DNA from: Luzula sylvatica
Lineage: Eukaryota > Streptophyta > Magnoliopsida > Poales > Juncaceae
DNA length: 64,000 nucleotides
Direction: 5' to 3'
Assembly: GCA_946800325.1 (NCBI GenBank)
Contig: OX326959.1
Location: 51,032,784 to 51,096,783 of the forward strand
In this document: one piece after another, positions 1 through 11,500 of the stretch
How positions within the stretch are numbered: the stretch's first letter is position 1
Layout of the letters: every line of letters begins with the position of its first letter
Program-made: the position numbers and the translations under genes
The notes under the pieces: model-generated
The model's database searches: none
Told to the model about the DNA's origin: nothing
Seen by the model: only the letters and a program-made list of their open reading frames with translations

Positions 1-33
1 AATTTCTAACACAATCATCCAAACATGCCCTAA
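1..33 (-). mobile_element. Terminus of a Tourist/Harbinger-like element
   Basis: Read on the minus strand, the window starts inside an element ending in GGGCATGTTTGGATG, followed outside by TAA (31-33). The same terminus, preceded by TTA, occurs in the other orientation at 44578-44595. A GGGC-type end next to a TTA/TAA trinucleotide is typical of PIF/Harbinger (Tourist) MITEs. The rest of this copy lies outside the window. Confidence 0.45.
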
Positions 34-339
34 GTGAAGCTTTCAGCATAGCTCATTATGAATTTATTCGAGACCAATTAATTATATTTACCCTCCTCCT
101 TTGGGAAACATAATTTTCAAGAATGTCCCCTTAGCAAAAATAAGGTATGTTTGTCATGCAATTATTGGGTATGTATGGAAAATAACAAGCGTTGAAATTC
201 GAATACTTGAGCCAATAGAAAGACGAGGGAACTAAATTCACATATTGCCCTCTTCGTTAAAGCAAAGATTCACAAATGATCTCTAGAAGAAATCGTGTTT
301 TCAATTTTTTATCAATTGAACATACAACGACTTTGTATC

Positions 340-490
340 ACGTTTGGTTGAGTGGTTAAGTATTTGACACAATAAAACAATAAAACAACATGTCGTAGAA
401 ATTATGAGTTAAAGTTTCATCGATATCATATTAAAATATATATAAATATCTGACAAACGACCGCTTGTTTGGTGTCATTCGAAAATAAAA
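340..490 (+). mobile_element. tRNA-derived SINE, family B (degenerate copy)
   Basis: The head has a pol III box A-like stretch (GGTTGAGTGGTTAAG) and a degraded box B (ATGAGTTAAAGTTTCATCG). It is followed by a family-specific body containing ACAAACGACC and ending TTTGGTGTCATTCG. The same order of blocks is found on the minus strand at 16687-16845, which supports a dispersed SINE family. I could not find its target-site duplication, so the ends are approximate. Confidence 0.6.
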
Positions 491-534
491 TTATATATGA
501 CATTTAGTCATTTACTATTCCTTTATATTTCATC

Positions 535-930
535 CAGGGCCGGCCCAAAAAAATTTAACGCTACCAACTATTAATAAAATTACGTCTATAAAAAAAATCA
601 ATTATTAAAGAAAACTAACATATTTAATCACATTGCGTGTTTTATTGGTTAATGTTCTAGATTTTTTTTTCTAAATATTCAAAGGTTCAAATCTGCCATA
701 TTCCAATTTCATTTTCATATTTCTATTTTATTTTGGAAAAAAATCTAAAATTATAATTTGTGTAGATTTGAACTGATGATTCCTCACAAAATTTCTTATA
801 TTTTTTAGTAGTTTAATTATAAGTATATTTATTTTTAAATGGAAAAAATATTTTTTTCAAAAAAAAATGATCTCCTTAAAATTTCGATATGAACCCCAAT
901 TTTTTTGAGCCAATAGCAGAGGCAAGCCTG
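535..930. mobile_element. hAT-type non-autonomous element, 396 bp, 8-bp TSD
   Basis: The perfect 8-bp direct repeat ATTTCATC flanks this segment (527-534 and 931-938). The element begins CAGGGCCGGCCC and ends in CCTG; read inward from the right it begins CAGGCTTGCCTC. An 8-bp duplication with CAGGG-type ends is the hallmark of the hAT superfamily. There is no transposase reading frame, so it is a MITE-like deletion derivative. Confidence 0.8.
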
Positions 931-1119
931 ATTTCATCAAAACATCCTCTGTATGCTAACTAACAATGATTAATTTACTCACACCCTTATTTTGGACCAA
1001 ACTTTAAGTAATTTTCTTGCCACATCACAACTTTCTTTTTAACCATTAAATTGTGATACGTGACAAAATTTAGACCATTAATTAATCATTGATTTTTTAT
1101 AAACAATTTTTGTTGTAGC

Positions 1120-1560
1120 CATTTGAGTGTCCTATATTTTACACTATGTTTTAAGGATTATTAGAAATCCATATCACCATATATTAATGATGTCGACTAT
1201 TATTTTTGGTTAGTTTCATATTATACTAAGTTTATTCAATTATTTATTATTTCACATAAAATTACATTATCAAATGCGAATCCAACGGAAGATGAAAAGT
1301 TTATATATGAAATACTAATAACTTAATATGTAAAATTATAAACATACAACATATAATAGTATTATTTTTAGAATTTTAATATTAAAAATTCATCAAATAT
1401 ATCCATTTAATTTTCTCTTTATTTTGACAATCATATTACTATAGTTCATACATACTATTTTTCATATTTTGAATTTGTAAAATATCATGTAAAAAATACA
1501 ATACAAAAAGTGCATTTTTACAAAATAAAATTTTAATTATTTTATTTACATAATTTTCAA
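1120..1560. repeat. Dispersed AT-rich repeat, copy 1
   Basis: This segment aligns over several hundred bases with 34200-34640. Shared landmarks in the same order are TTAATGATG, AATACTAATAACTTAATATGTAA, TTCATCAAATATATYCATT, TTTCTCTTTATTTTGAC and GTTCATACATACTATTTTTCAT. Neither copy encodes a protein. Copy 1 lies upstream of the GGTCC array and the Helitron end and may be part of that Helitron, but I could not find a 5' terminus. A 28-30 bp tandem duplication (TTTAACAAAGGGTAAATATG) sits just downstream at 1737-1793. Confidence 0.65.
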
Positions 1561-2245
1561 TATTAATATTTATTTTTACAAAATCATAAATATACTAATA
1601 TCATATAATACTAAGTTTATTATATTTGTGTTTATATTAAAAAAAAAATTAATAATACTTTTTTTTGAAAAATAATAGAAATAAAAAAAAATATATCCAT
1701 CGAAATAATTTCTTAAATTTATAAACACTTTCTATTAAGTTTAACAAAGGGTAAATATGTAATTGTAAGTTTAACAAAGGGTAAATATGTAAATCCCCCA
1801 AATATATACTACACAAATTATCACCGAAATAACTTTCTATTAACTTTCTATTAAGTAAATGTTTATTATATTTAATTATTTAATTATATGTATTACTCAT
1901 TTACTCCGATTTGAAATTAATATTTTTGTTTATCAAGTATATTTATTGATGTGTTAGAAGTATCCGAGAAGTAAATGATATTATTTTAAAATAAAATATT
2001 CGAATACATCATATGAAGTATCTGATACGTATTCGACGAGTATCGTTAAATGTGGGTCCGCATAAGAAGTTTGCCAGCTGGATGGCGCCCCGACATATTT
2101 GAATTAGATAATCTTCCATGTATTATGTAAATAATATAAGCAATTCCCCTCTTATCAAAGCAACATACTAATGCAGCCAGAAATGCTTGCATTTCCGGCT
2201 GCCACGTCTCCAGGGGCATATTTGTAAAAAAAAATATTTTTTTTA

Positions 2246-3765
2246 CATTTTGGTCCTTTTTAATTTACAAATTGGTCCTTTTTTTAAAAAACAATTACAT
2301 TTTTGGTCCTTGTTTTTTTACATTTTGGTCCTTTATATTTGCATTATGGTCCTTCGAAGTTTTAATATTCACATTTTGGTCCAGGGGCCTCAAATTGGTC
2401 CTGTTTGTTAAAAAAAATTATATTTTGGTCTTTTTTTATCACATTTTGGTCTTTTATATTTGCATTTTGGTCCTTCAATGCTTGCAATTCCGGCTGCCAC
2501 GTCACCAGGGGCCTATTTGTAAAAAAAAATATTTTTTTCATATTTTGGTCCTTTTTTATTTACAAATTGGTCCTTTTTTTTAAAAAAAATTAACATTTTG
2601 GTCCTTTTTTTTAAATTTTGGTCCTTTATATTTGCATTTTGGTCCTTTATATTTTGCATTTTGGTCCTTCAATGCACCAGGGGCCTATTTGTAAATTTTT
2701 TTTTTCACATTTTGGTCCTTTTTAATTTACAAATTGGTCCTTCTTTTAAAAAAAAAATTCCATCTTGGTCCTTTATATTTGCATTTTGGTCCTTCGAAGT
2801 TTTAATATTTACATTTTGATCCAGGGGACTCAAATTGGTCCTGTTTTTTAAAACAAATTATATTTTGGTCCTTTTTTATCACATTTTGGTCCTTTTATTT
2901 GCATTTTGGTCCTTCGAAGTTTTAAAATTTACATTTCGGTCGAGGGGCCTCTTTGTAAAAAAAGGAATTTTATTTACATTTCGGTCATTTTTTCCCATTT
3001 TGATCCTTTTTAATTAAAAAATTGCATTTAAAATTATATTTTTGTCCTTTTATATTTACATTTTGATCCTTTATATTTCCATTTTGGTCTTTCGAAGTTT
3101 TAAAATTTATATTTTGGTCCAGGGGCCTCTTTGTTAAAAAAAAATTTATTTACATTTCGGTCCTTTTTTATTTATATCTTATCTTAGCAAAATACTAAAG
3201 TTACCACTTTTCCTGCCTCCTGGTTGAGCCACGTCACCCGGGCCTCTTTGTAATTTTTTTTTTTTAATTTACATTTTGGTCCTTTTTTTTTTTTTTAAAA
3301 AACATTTGGTCCTTTTTTAATCACATTTTGGTCCTTTTTTTGACATTTGGGTCCTTCAAGTTAAAAAAAATACATTTTAGTCCAGGGGCCTCTTTGTAAA
3401 AAATTTACTTTACATTTTGATCCTTTTTAATTACATTTTGGTCCTTTTTATTTGAAAAAAACTATATTTTGGTCCTTTTTATTTATATTTGGGCCCTTTT
3501 AAGTTTAAAAACTTACATTTTGGTCCTTCATATTTACATCTTGATCCTCTTTTATTTACATGTCGGTCCTTTTTCACATTTTTTAATTTACATTATAGTC
3601 CTTTTTATTTATATTTTGGTCCTTTTTAGTCTTTTGGTCTTCTTAAAAAAATACATTTTGGTCCTTTTTTTTCAAATTTTGGTCCTTCAAGTTTAAAAAA
3701 TTACATTTTGGTACAGGGGCCTCTTTGTAAAAAATTTAATTTACATTTTGGTCCTTTTTATATTT
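2246..3765. repeat. Degenerate minisatellite built on TTTTGGTCC
   Basis: About 1.5 kb consists of short units of roughly 17-25 bp around the core CATTTTGGTCCTTTTT with T-rich or A-rich spacers. A longer unit containing CCAGGGGCCT followed by TTTGTAAAAAA recurs every few hundred bases, giving a higher-order structure. The short reading frames here only translate the repeat (FWSF, ILVL and similar) and are not genes. The array lies shortly upstream of a Helitron 3' end and is probably internal to that element. Confidence 0.85.
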
Positions 3766-4096
3766 ACTATTTTACCCTTCAATTCATGACGTCCATGTTT
3801 TTCTGTTCATTTACAAATTTGCACCTGAAATTTATTTTTTCATATATGTAATGTTTTCTTATTTTTTTATTTTTATTCTGAATGGGTAGCATGTTTATTA
3901 ATGATGGATTCCACAACTTGATGTCTATTATTTGACTACAAATTTGTGTATAGAAAATATTATGAGGCTTTGTATTAATATACTGCAAATATTTGGCCAC
4001 TACCTTAACTGTTCCTATTTAATCCTCCAAACATCATAAAAAAAAAATCGATCACAAAACACAAAAAAATATGACGATGCCGTCAACTAAATCGAA

Positions 4097-4125
4097 CCCG
4101 CGCAATAGCGCGGGAGTAGAGCTAG
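4097..4125 (+). mobile_element. Helitron 3' terminus (hairpin plus CTAG)
   Basis: CCCGCGC (4097-4103), loop AATA, GCGCGGG (4108-4114) forms a perfect 7-bp GC-rich hairpin. CTAG follows at 4122-4125, then T at 4126. A GC hairpin about 10 bases before CTRR, inserted before a host T, is the defining 3' end of plant Helitrons. The 5' end (TC after a host A) was not located. The element must extend leftwards and probably contains the GGTCC array at 2246-3765. No Rep/helicase is seen, so it is non-autonomous. Confidence 0.75.
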
Positions 4126-4317
4126 TTTCTATTAATTCATGAGCCATCTATGGAACGTTTGAAAATTGTTGTAGATGAACTGGGCAGATGAAGCATTTTG
4201 ATATCTGGCATAATTGATATCAAAGCGGGCGGGTTTATAGGTTTATTCCAAATTAAATTGAGAGGTAAGCAAATTTTAAGCAAATTCTGAATCCAATAAT
4301 AATAATTGAGAAAATAT

Positions 4318-4518
4318 ATTTGGTCCCCAAAACTCACTCAAACACTCTTGATTCGTCAATCGAGAATGTTTAAATGAATTGATTAAATTCCTAATCAATG
4401 GTTAAATGGATTGATTCAATTAAGAAGTCCAATCAATACATTTAGAAATTTAATTAATCCATTTAAACACCATCGATTGACGTATCAAGGATATTTGAGT
4501 GAGTTTTGGGAACCAATT
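4318..4518. mobile_element. Foldback MITE of about 200 bp
   Basis: The left arm TTGGTCCCCAAAACTCACTC is mirrored by the right arm, which read inward begins TTGGTTCCCAAAACTCACTC. Homology between the arms continues through TTGAT.CGTCAATCGA and TTTAAATG. The two arms of about 60 bp leave a short centre. Superfamily is unclear because I could not settle a target-site duplication. The interval 4519-5060 to its right holds no gene or repeat that I recognise. Confidence 0.65.
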
Positions 4519-5311
4519 ATATAACCCCATAATAATTTGGTCCCACCGTTAATGTGTTGTATAGCCGGATCGGGCTCTCCATTCTCCATAAAAAAAGGTT
4601 TGAACTTTAAGAAATATCTTAATTAATGTGTGATATTGAGAGGGGCGACAGGATTTTGCCCGTTTGATTCCATTTAGTAAGTCTTGGCATGATTGAGGAA
4701 AATAATATTTTCATGAAGTTTTTCTAATTTACATTATCCCTACTGTGTTGTTTACAATAAAATAATAACTGGATTCAGGAATAAAAATAATGATGACGAT
4801 GAAAACATTGATAACATATGTTCCGTCGAGTTTTATTATATAAAAAAATAAAATAATGACCAAAAATAATATTTGTCATATAATGTTTACATGAAGAAAA
4901 AATTACATAAAGAAAATATCAATTAAGACTTTCTCATAATGGACTAAATCATTTAATCATCTAAAGCCATACAAGTTTTATGAACTAACTTAACTTCTAA
5001 GCATATATTGAGATAATAATATCATATAATGTTTTGACATTCTTGACATTTACATTGTTGGAGCACGAAAAAATAACCCGTTTCTCAGAAATATTTCAAA
5101 ATTAACCCAAACCGGATTTTGAAAACCCGGTACTACCTAATTTTTAAAATAAGTTGGATTAAAAAAACACACGGTTTAAAAATCAGGTGCACTATTCACA
5201 ATATTAGATTGGTATATGGCTCCAAACTTTACCCTCAAACTTTTATATTTTAGATAACATATTTAATTAACATGATGACTATCACATATCATACAATTAG
5301 CAATCAATTAT

Positions 5312-8072
5312 TTATTTTATTTTTTTGAGAAAAGTAGAGTAGGCTCTTGGGTCCTACTTCTATTGCTTTATAAAAATTGAATTTTACAAAGTTTTGGTGT
5401 TAACTAACTACTCATTTAGAAAGTACTAATCACCTTCTTAATGAGTATGTTTAGCTCGCCCTAGAACTGAAAATAAAACTAAATAAAATAAAAAGCTACA
5501 TTAACATATCTTAAGACCTTAGAAACTGGAAATGTTTTCCCAGTTTAAATTTACGGTTTTGATGAATCTGTCTTTGCTTTCCCTCAATAATTTGGATTTT
5601 GAATCCCGGTTTTTGCAGTTTCCCATTTCCCTGTTCTTTACTCTTCGGTACCGTTGCTCTCACCAATGGCTTCGCTGATTCCTCCTCGCCATTATCGCCT
5701 TCTGAGCTCGGCTGAGCCCCCGTGACATTTGATGCCAAGCCTCCCGTGAACTAGTGTAGGTGAGCTCGTCCCTTATTTAGACCTCCCTTATTGAGCATTC
5801 TTGCTCACACCAGCTCAGGCCCACCTCTTCCCACTCTATCTCAGTCCACCTTGTTTCACCAGCTCAATTGAGCTTTGTTCTGCATGGGGAGCTTCGCACA
5901 TGTTGATGCTGGTTGTTCTGTTTCTGTATGTGCGGAGCTCTTCTCGTAGAACCAAGCTTTAGCACTTGATTCTTCTCCAACTCGGTCACCTCTTCTCACT
6001 CTACTCAGTTATCCTTCACTGAACCCTAGTTCTTCGAAATTGAGCTCATTTATCGAGAATCGCCATTCGTTTTCATCAAGATTTGGAGCAATTTGGGTTT
6101 GATCTTCTGGCATGGAGGTTCCTATTAGGCTCTCCAGTTCTTCAACAGTTCTTCTGATTGTAAAGGTACGTTCTTGCGTGCTGTTTGATCGATTAACTTG
6201 TTCTGCTCGCCTTTCTTCATCAGCCATGTCATCGTTAAACCACCAAATTCCCTCTGCAACTGTAAATCCTTCTTGTTCCATACTTTCTGCATTATTTAAA
6301 TGATTAGTGTAGTTTATTTCTAGAGTTGTAGATTGGTTTAGTTGATTTTCATCTGAGGATGGTTCTGTAATTGAGTAATCTGTATTTGAATCTGAGGTTG
6401 ATATTGGATTTTGGGGGTTTTGGGCATTTGATCTTCTATTTCTATTGGTGTATATTTCATTATATATATTTTTGTAATTCTCACCATTATTTACTAATGT
6501 ATTTAATTTGTATTCATAGATTATATGGTCTATTATTTGCCAGTCAGATAATTTGTTATTAGTAAATGTTCTATTGCATCTTTCTAGCCAAATTTTGTAT
6601 AGAAATATTGAAATTAGTATTTTGTACTCTTTTGCTTCAGATCTATCTATTAGTATACTCAGTGAGTTTTTTAAATTATTCATTTTTATCCCTAAAATTC
6701 CATGTAATTTATCCCAAGTTTTCCTCACAAAATTGCACTGGCTTGTTAAGTGGTTTGTAGTTTCTTCTGATTGTAGGCATAGGACACATCTATTAGTAAG
6801 AGACCATCCCTTCTTCTGAAGATTATCCAAGGTTACTAATTTATTTAGATATATCAGCCATAAAAATAACTTAATTTTTAATTCTATATTGATTTTCCAG
6901 ATTGAAAAAAAATTTGATTTAATATATACTCCGTTGGATAATATTTTATATGCATTTTTACATGAATATTTCCCATTTTCTGTCCAGGACCATTTGAACA
7001 CATCCTTCTGAGATGGAGTAAGGTTGATTGAGTTGCAAATTATTTGTAATTCATCAAGTTGTGACTGTGCTACCAATGATAGAGGTACATGCAAACCTAA
7101 ACTTGTATAAAGATTATTTTCTTGCATAGCATTATAGAAATAATGTATTGTCCCATATTTATTTTCTGAAAATGAATAGAGTTCTTTAAATTTGAATATT
7201 AAGGGTTTTTCACACCATTTTGATTTCCAGAAATTTGCACTGGTACCGTTTCCTATAATGACATTTAGGCTTTGATTAAAGAAATCATAATTTTGTAATA
7301 CATCATTCCAGAAATAAGAGTTTTTGTGGTGGTTTGTTTGATTTATTTCTGGATCTAGAGGATTTTCTAATAAGTTAAACCAATCTAATTTTCCTTCTGA
7401 GTTAAAGTATAGCCACAGCCATTTTGTCAGTAGAACTTTATTAAAAATTTGTAAATTTAAAACCCCTAATCCCCCTTTTTCCTTTGATTGGCAAACTATG
7501 TTCCAATCAACTAAATTATACCCTATTTTATTATTTCCCTTCCACAAAAATTGTTTTCTTATTTTATCTATTTCACTTATTACCCATTTAGGAAATTTGA
7601 AAACATTAAAGTAATATATGGGCATTGAAGTCAATACCGAATTCATGAGAACTAATCTACCAGTTTTACTTAATAAACTTCCTTTCCAGCCATCTAATTT
7701 ATTGGTAATTTTTTCAATTATTTTTAAGTATTCATTTTTTGAGGGTTTTTTGTAGTGTAGAGGTAACCCTAAATAGTTGATAGGTAATTGGCCAGTATTA
7801 CATTCTAACTCTTGGGAGATTTGATTTAATAATTCATCATTTATATTCATTCCTATAATTTCAGATTTATGATAATTCATTTTTAATCCTGATTCTTGAC
7901 CAAATAAATTTAATATGTATTTTATTCTTTTAATATTAGTTAAATTTGGTTTTATAAATAATATTGAGTCATCTGCAAAAAATAAGCTAGTGTATATATT
8001 TTGGATTGGTTTTGAAATAAAAATTTTTGCACTCAATTTTTCCAGTAAAACAGATAGCACATCCATGATTAG
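5312..8072 (-). mobile_element. 5'-truncated LINE, 2.76 kb, 14-bp TSD
   Basis: The 14-bp sequence TAGCAATCAATTAT is present on both sides (5298-5311 and 8073-8086). The element reads on the minus strand. Its 3' end is at the low coordinate, with a short T-rich stretch (5312-5326) representing the poly(A) side, and its 5' end is cut inside the reverse transcriptase. About 700 bases of 3' region (5312-6008) follow the main ORF and contain a 75-codon minus-strand frame (5511-5738) of unknown meaning. Long variable TSDs and 5' truncation are typical of target-primed reverse transcription. Confidence 0.88.
6009..8072 (-). CDS. LINE ORF2 fragment: reverse transcriptase C-terminal half and zf-RVT, open frame
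   Basis: This is an uninterrupted frame of about 687 codons from a non-LTR retrotransposon. It enters at LIMDVLSVLLEKL, just before the catalytic box FADDSILF, whose DD are the RT metal ligands. It continues through the thumb/connection region (GLPLHYKKPSK, WKGSLLSKTGRLVLMNSV, FLWKG) and a zf-RVT domain (SIWKINIELKIKLFLW, then CVLC and the H.TSQC pair). The endonuclease and the first RT blocks are missing through 5' truncation, so it cannot act alone. After zf-RVT there is no RNase H. Instead a polar, acidic tail of roughly 150 residues, rich in N, S, E and D, runs to the stop. The absence of stops suggests a recent insertion. The boundaries come from the TSD; there is no genuine start codon. 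Confidence 0.85.
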   Translation of the reverse strand, partial: LIMDVLSVLLEKLSAKIFISKPIQNIYTSLFFADDSILFIKPNLTNIKRIKYILNLFGQESGLKMNYHKSEIIGMNINDELLNQISQELECNTGQLPINYLGLPLHYKKPSKNEYLKIIEKITNKLDGWKGSLLSKTGRLVLMNSVLTSMPIYYFNVFKFPKWVISEIDKIRKQFLWKGNNKIGYNLVDWNIVCQSKEKGGLGVLNLQIFNKVLLTKWLWLYFNSEGKLDWFNLLENPLDPEINQTNHHKNSYFWNDVLQNYDFFNQSLNVIIGNGTSANFWKSKWCEKPLIFKFKELYSFSENKYGTIHYFYNAMQENNLYTSLGLHVPLSLVAQSQLDELQIICNSINLTPSQKDVFKWSWTENGKYSCKNAYKILSNGVYIKSNFFSIWKINIELKIKLFLWLIYLNKLVTLDNLQKKGWSLTNRCVLCLQSEETTNHLTSQCNFVRKTWDKLHGILGIKMNNLKNSLSILIDRSEAKEYKILISIFLYKIWLERCNRTFTNNKLSDWQIIDHIIYEYKLNTLVNNGENYKNIYNEIYTNRNRRSNAQNPQNPISTSDSNTDYSITEPSSDENQLNQSTTLEINYTNHLNNAESMEQEGFTVAEGIWWFNDDMADEERRAEQVNRSNSTQERTFTIRRTVEELESLIGTSMPEDQTQIAPNLDENEWRFSINELNFEELGFSEG

Positions 8073-8579
8073 TAGCAATCAATTATCATATAGGTAGCAT
8101 TCATTTGAATTAATAAATGTGGAGTCATATACCAATCTAATATTGTGAATAGTGCACCTGGTTTATAAAATCTCGTGTTTTTTTGAAATTTGTAAAATCA
8201 GTTCCATTATTCAATCCAATTGATTTTGAAAATCAGGCAGTACCAGGTTTTTAAAATCCGATTTGGATTAATTTTTGAATATTTCTGAAAAATGGATTAT
8301 TTTTTGAAAGTTTTTTGTATATAGTGTCACATGCAGAAATGCTCTTACGTTGTTCTCGGACTTGAGCACAAATGTATCCATACACCGAGTTCATCCAGAT
8401 CAATCAATTTCTTCAGTAGAGCATTGACCCTTAAGAGGATCAACTTGTATTCAATAAACAATCCAGCCCTTGGATATAATATCACTTGTTCTCGTTCTCC
8501 TTCCTCTCAGCTAATTCTCTCTAACCTTCCAAATTTCCAAAACAATACCCCCATTACACAGACCAACCAATAATTAAGC

Positions 8580-11500
8580 ATGTGTTCAGAGACCTTCTAT
8601 AGATCATTCCTCTTCTTCTGCGAACTCCTCCCAAGAAGACTAAAGTTTGTTCATGCAACCAGCCTAAAAATACAAAAATGTCCCTCACTCGACTCTCTCG
8701 GTACCGGGTCAAATACCCCTAGACACTTAGTCTTCGAACTAGAAGGTGGTCTCCTCCGTTCAACCTCCACTTTTTCTTATTTCATGCTTGTCGCTCTCGA
8801 AGCCGGTTCATTTCTCAGAGGATTGTTGCTTTTACTTATCTACCCCTTGATTTGTATCCTTACTCATGAAATGGGCTTAACTATCATGACGATGGTTGCA
8901 TTCTGTGGAGTGAGAGCCGAGGGGTTTAGACTCGGAAGGGCAGTTTTGCCGAAACATTTTTTCGAAGATGTTGGCTTTGAGGCATTCGAGGTCTTGGAGA
9001 GGTTTAAAACTAGGGTTTGCTTTACTTCGATGCCTAGAGTTATGGTTGAAGGGTTTCTGAAGGAGTATTTAGGGGTGGAGAAAGTGGTAGGGGGAGAAAT
9101 TAGGGTTTTGGGAGGGTATTTTACAGGGTTTTTGGAAGGGGATATTCAACGAAAGGTGGTAGAAAGGGTAAAAAAGGAAATTGAGTTTTTGGCTGGTAAA
9201 GATCAATGTGTTTTTGGGCTTGGGGGTCATGAAGTTTATTCTTTTCTTGAAATTTTCTCAATTTGCAAGGTCAGTATATTATTTTTGGAAATTCTTAAAT
9301 AACTCCCTTTATTTCTTTTCGAATTTTTAAACAACCCCTCACCATTCGATTCTCCAAAAATAAACCTCTAGAGAAACTTATATTTTCATGTATCCTTCTT
9401 TATGGAGGGGTTAAAAGTTAAAATTAATGGCGTTAAAAAAAATTGAACCAAAATATTCTTCTATTTTCCGTGCATAATAAATGTCAAAGAAATTTTATTA
9501 AATCAATTTTGTATTTCTTTTATTAATTTAAAATCTCAATGAATATATTTTAACATCTCTAGTCAAAGAAAATCAGCATTACATAATAATAATAAATAAA
9601 CAACGATATAAATAAATATTCCTGAAAATATGTTAGGAAAATAATACTATTTTAACATCTAGTTTAAATTTTCATCAAGTGTTAATTAAAACTATCTGCT
9701 AAAATAGTATTTTCTGCCAAAATAATTGATGTCGTTAGTTTTGATTTCGACAGCTAATTTTGTTAACAATCAATGAACATTAACATTATATAATAAAATA
9801 GTATTTTTTTATAAAGTATTTTTAAGGTGCATAATTTTTTTATAACGTTTATTATTATTAATAATGAAAATACAAAAATGACTTAAATAAAATTAAATAT
9901 GAAAATATAGAGAGGTATATTGGTCCAAAAAAATTTGACTTCATCAAATGTTAATTAGTTTAAACGTATAGGTGGGTAAATGAAAATGAAACCTTGTTCG
10001 GAGGGAAGCGATTTTTTTTAAAATTCGAAAAAAAAGGTAGGAAGTTATTTTTTTTTTGCTTAATGTATTATTATATGGATAATTTTTGGATGATGATATG
10101 AAGCCCCGAGTAATGATTTAGCTACATAAACTGGCCACAAATTTGCTACAAATAATTTATTTTGTGTTTGATTTGAGGTACATAATTGACTAAATTATTG
10201 TCACAAACTTAGATATTTATGACAAATTTATAGTCGGTTTATGTGGCCCTATCGTTACTCCGAAACCCCTTACAATCCTCTCAACATATTGATGATTTGA
10301 CATTTTGTCTTTTGATGTTAATGTGACGTCAAATGAGTAAGTGGTAAATAAATAAATAAGTCTGATTTAACACTTGTATGTATTAAATGAATATGTAGTA
10401 AATAAGTAAATTAATCTGTTTTAACCCGTTTTAACATATAAAATATTTTAATTTGTAATTTGACATGTGTTTTTATTTTACTTGTTTGGTTTATCACCAA
10501 CCGCTAATACATTAATTGGTGTGTGGGGGTATTTAGAGGGGACAAGTACATTTTTCCATAAACTTTTTTTTGTTATGGTCCCTATGATTACTATATATCA
10601 TTTTGTACTATAGTTAATATCACAATGAAAATATAAGACTTTTTAATAACTACTTTGTTTATATAACTAGAAAAAAATATGGGAAATTTTCAAAAAACCC
10701 CCTACCTTTTTTGGATATTCTAAAAAACCCCCTATCTTTTTGGAAACTCCAAAAAAAACCCTCTACCAAACTTTTATTTTCAATTACCCCCCTATGGGGT
10801 TAAAATTAACCATGGATGGTGTTAAAAAAAATTTATGACCAAAATACCCTTCATTTTACATATGTACTAATTAAAAGAATATTTTTGTTATTTGTATTAA
10901 TTTTTAAAAAGTCCTAATTTCTTTTAGCTTATAATAATTTTAAAAAAATAATTATCATATGTTATATTTATATAATTTTAATATTCATACATTATATATA
11001 TTTGAGTTTTATATTTTTTTTCCTGAAAAACTAACATAAAATAATAATAATATGAACAACAATATTGAAAGAACACCTTGCAAATATTTAAAAATTAAAA
11101 TATCATGAAACTATTAAAAAATATACAAAAAAGAAGAACGAAAATAAAAAAAAACTAGAAATTTAAAGAAATATTTTTCTGTCAATACATTTTCAAGGTG
11201 TTTATTTTATTATTATCTGATGTTAATTTTTATTGAATAATAAATGAAATGTTAAAATTATACAAACACAACATTTAATAATTTTATTTTTGTGAAATCA
11301 CTATATGTTAAAAAATAATTATGAATTTTCTTAAAATTAATAAAATTAATGAAAAATTAACAAAATTGTACATATGAAAATAGAAGGGTATTTTGGTCAT
11401 AATTTTTTTTTAATAACATTCATGGTTAATTTTAACTCCATAGGGGGTATTTGAAAATAAAAATTTGGTAGAGGATTTTTTTTGGAGTTTCCAAAAAGAT

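Larger units (their letters stand above)
5066..8311. mobile_element. Foldback element interrupted by a LINE
   Basis: About 160 bases at 5066-5230 and about 200 bases at 8110-8311 are inverted copies of each other. Shared blocks in mirrored order are a TCAGAAATATT block, an AACC(C/T)GGTACT block, and GTGCACTATTCACAATATT followed by ATTGGTATATG. The arms once lay close together, and the space between them is now filled by the LINE at 5312-8072. The pre-insertion element would have been about 0.5 kb. No TSD of the foldback element itself was found. Confidence 0.7.

Noticed and set aside
2187..3696. Several 60-103 codon frames rich in FWSF/ILVL
   Set aside because: They only translate the TTTTGGTCC repeat in different frames.
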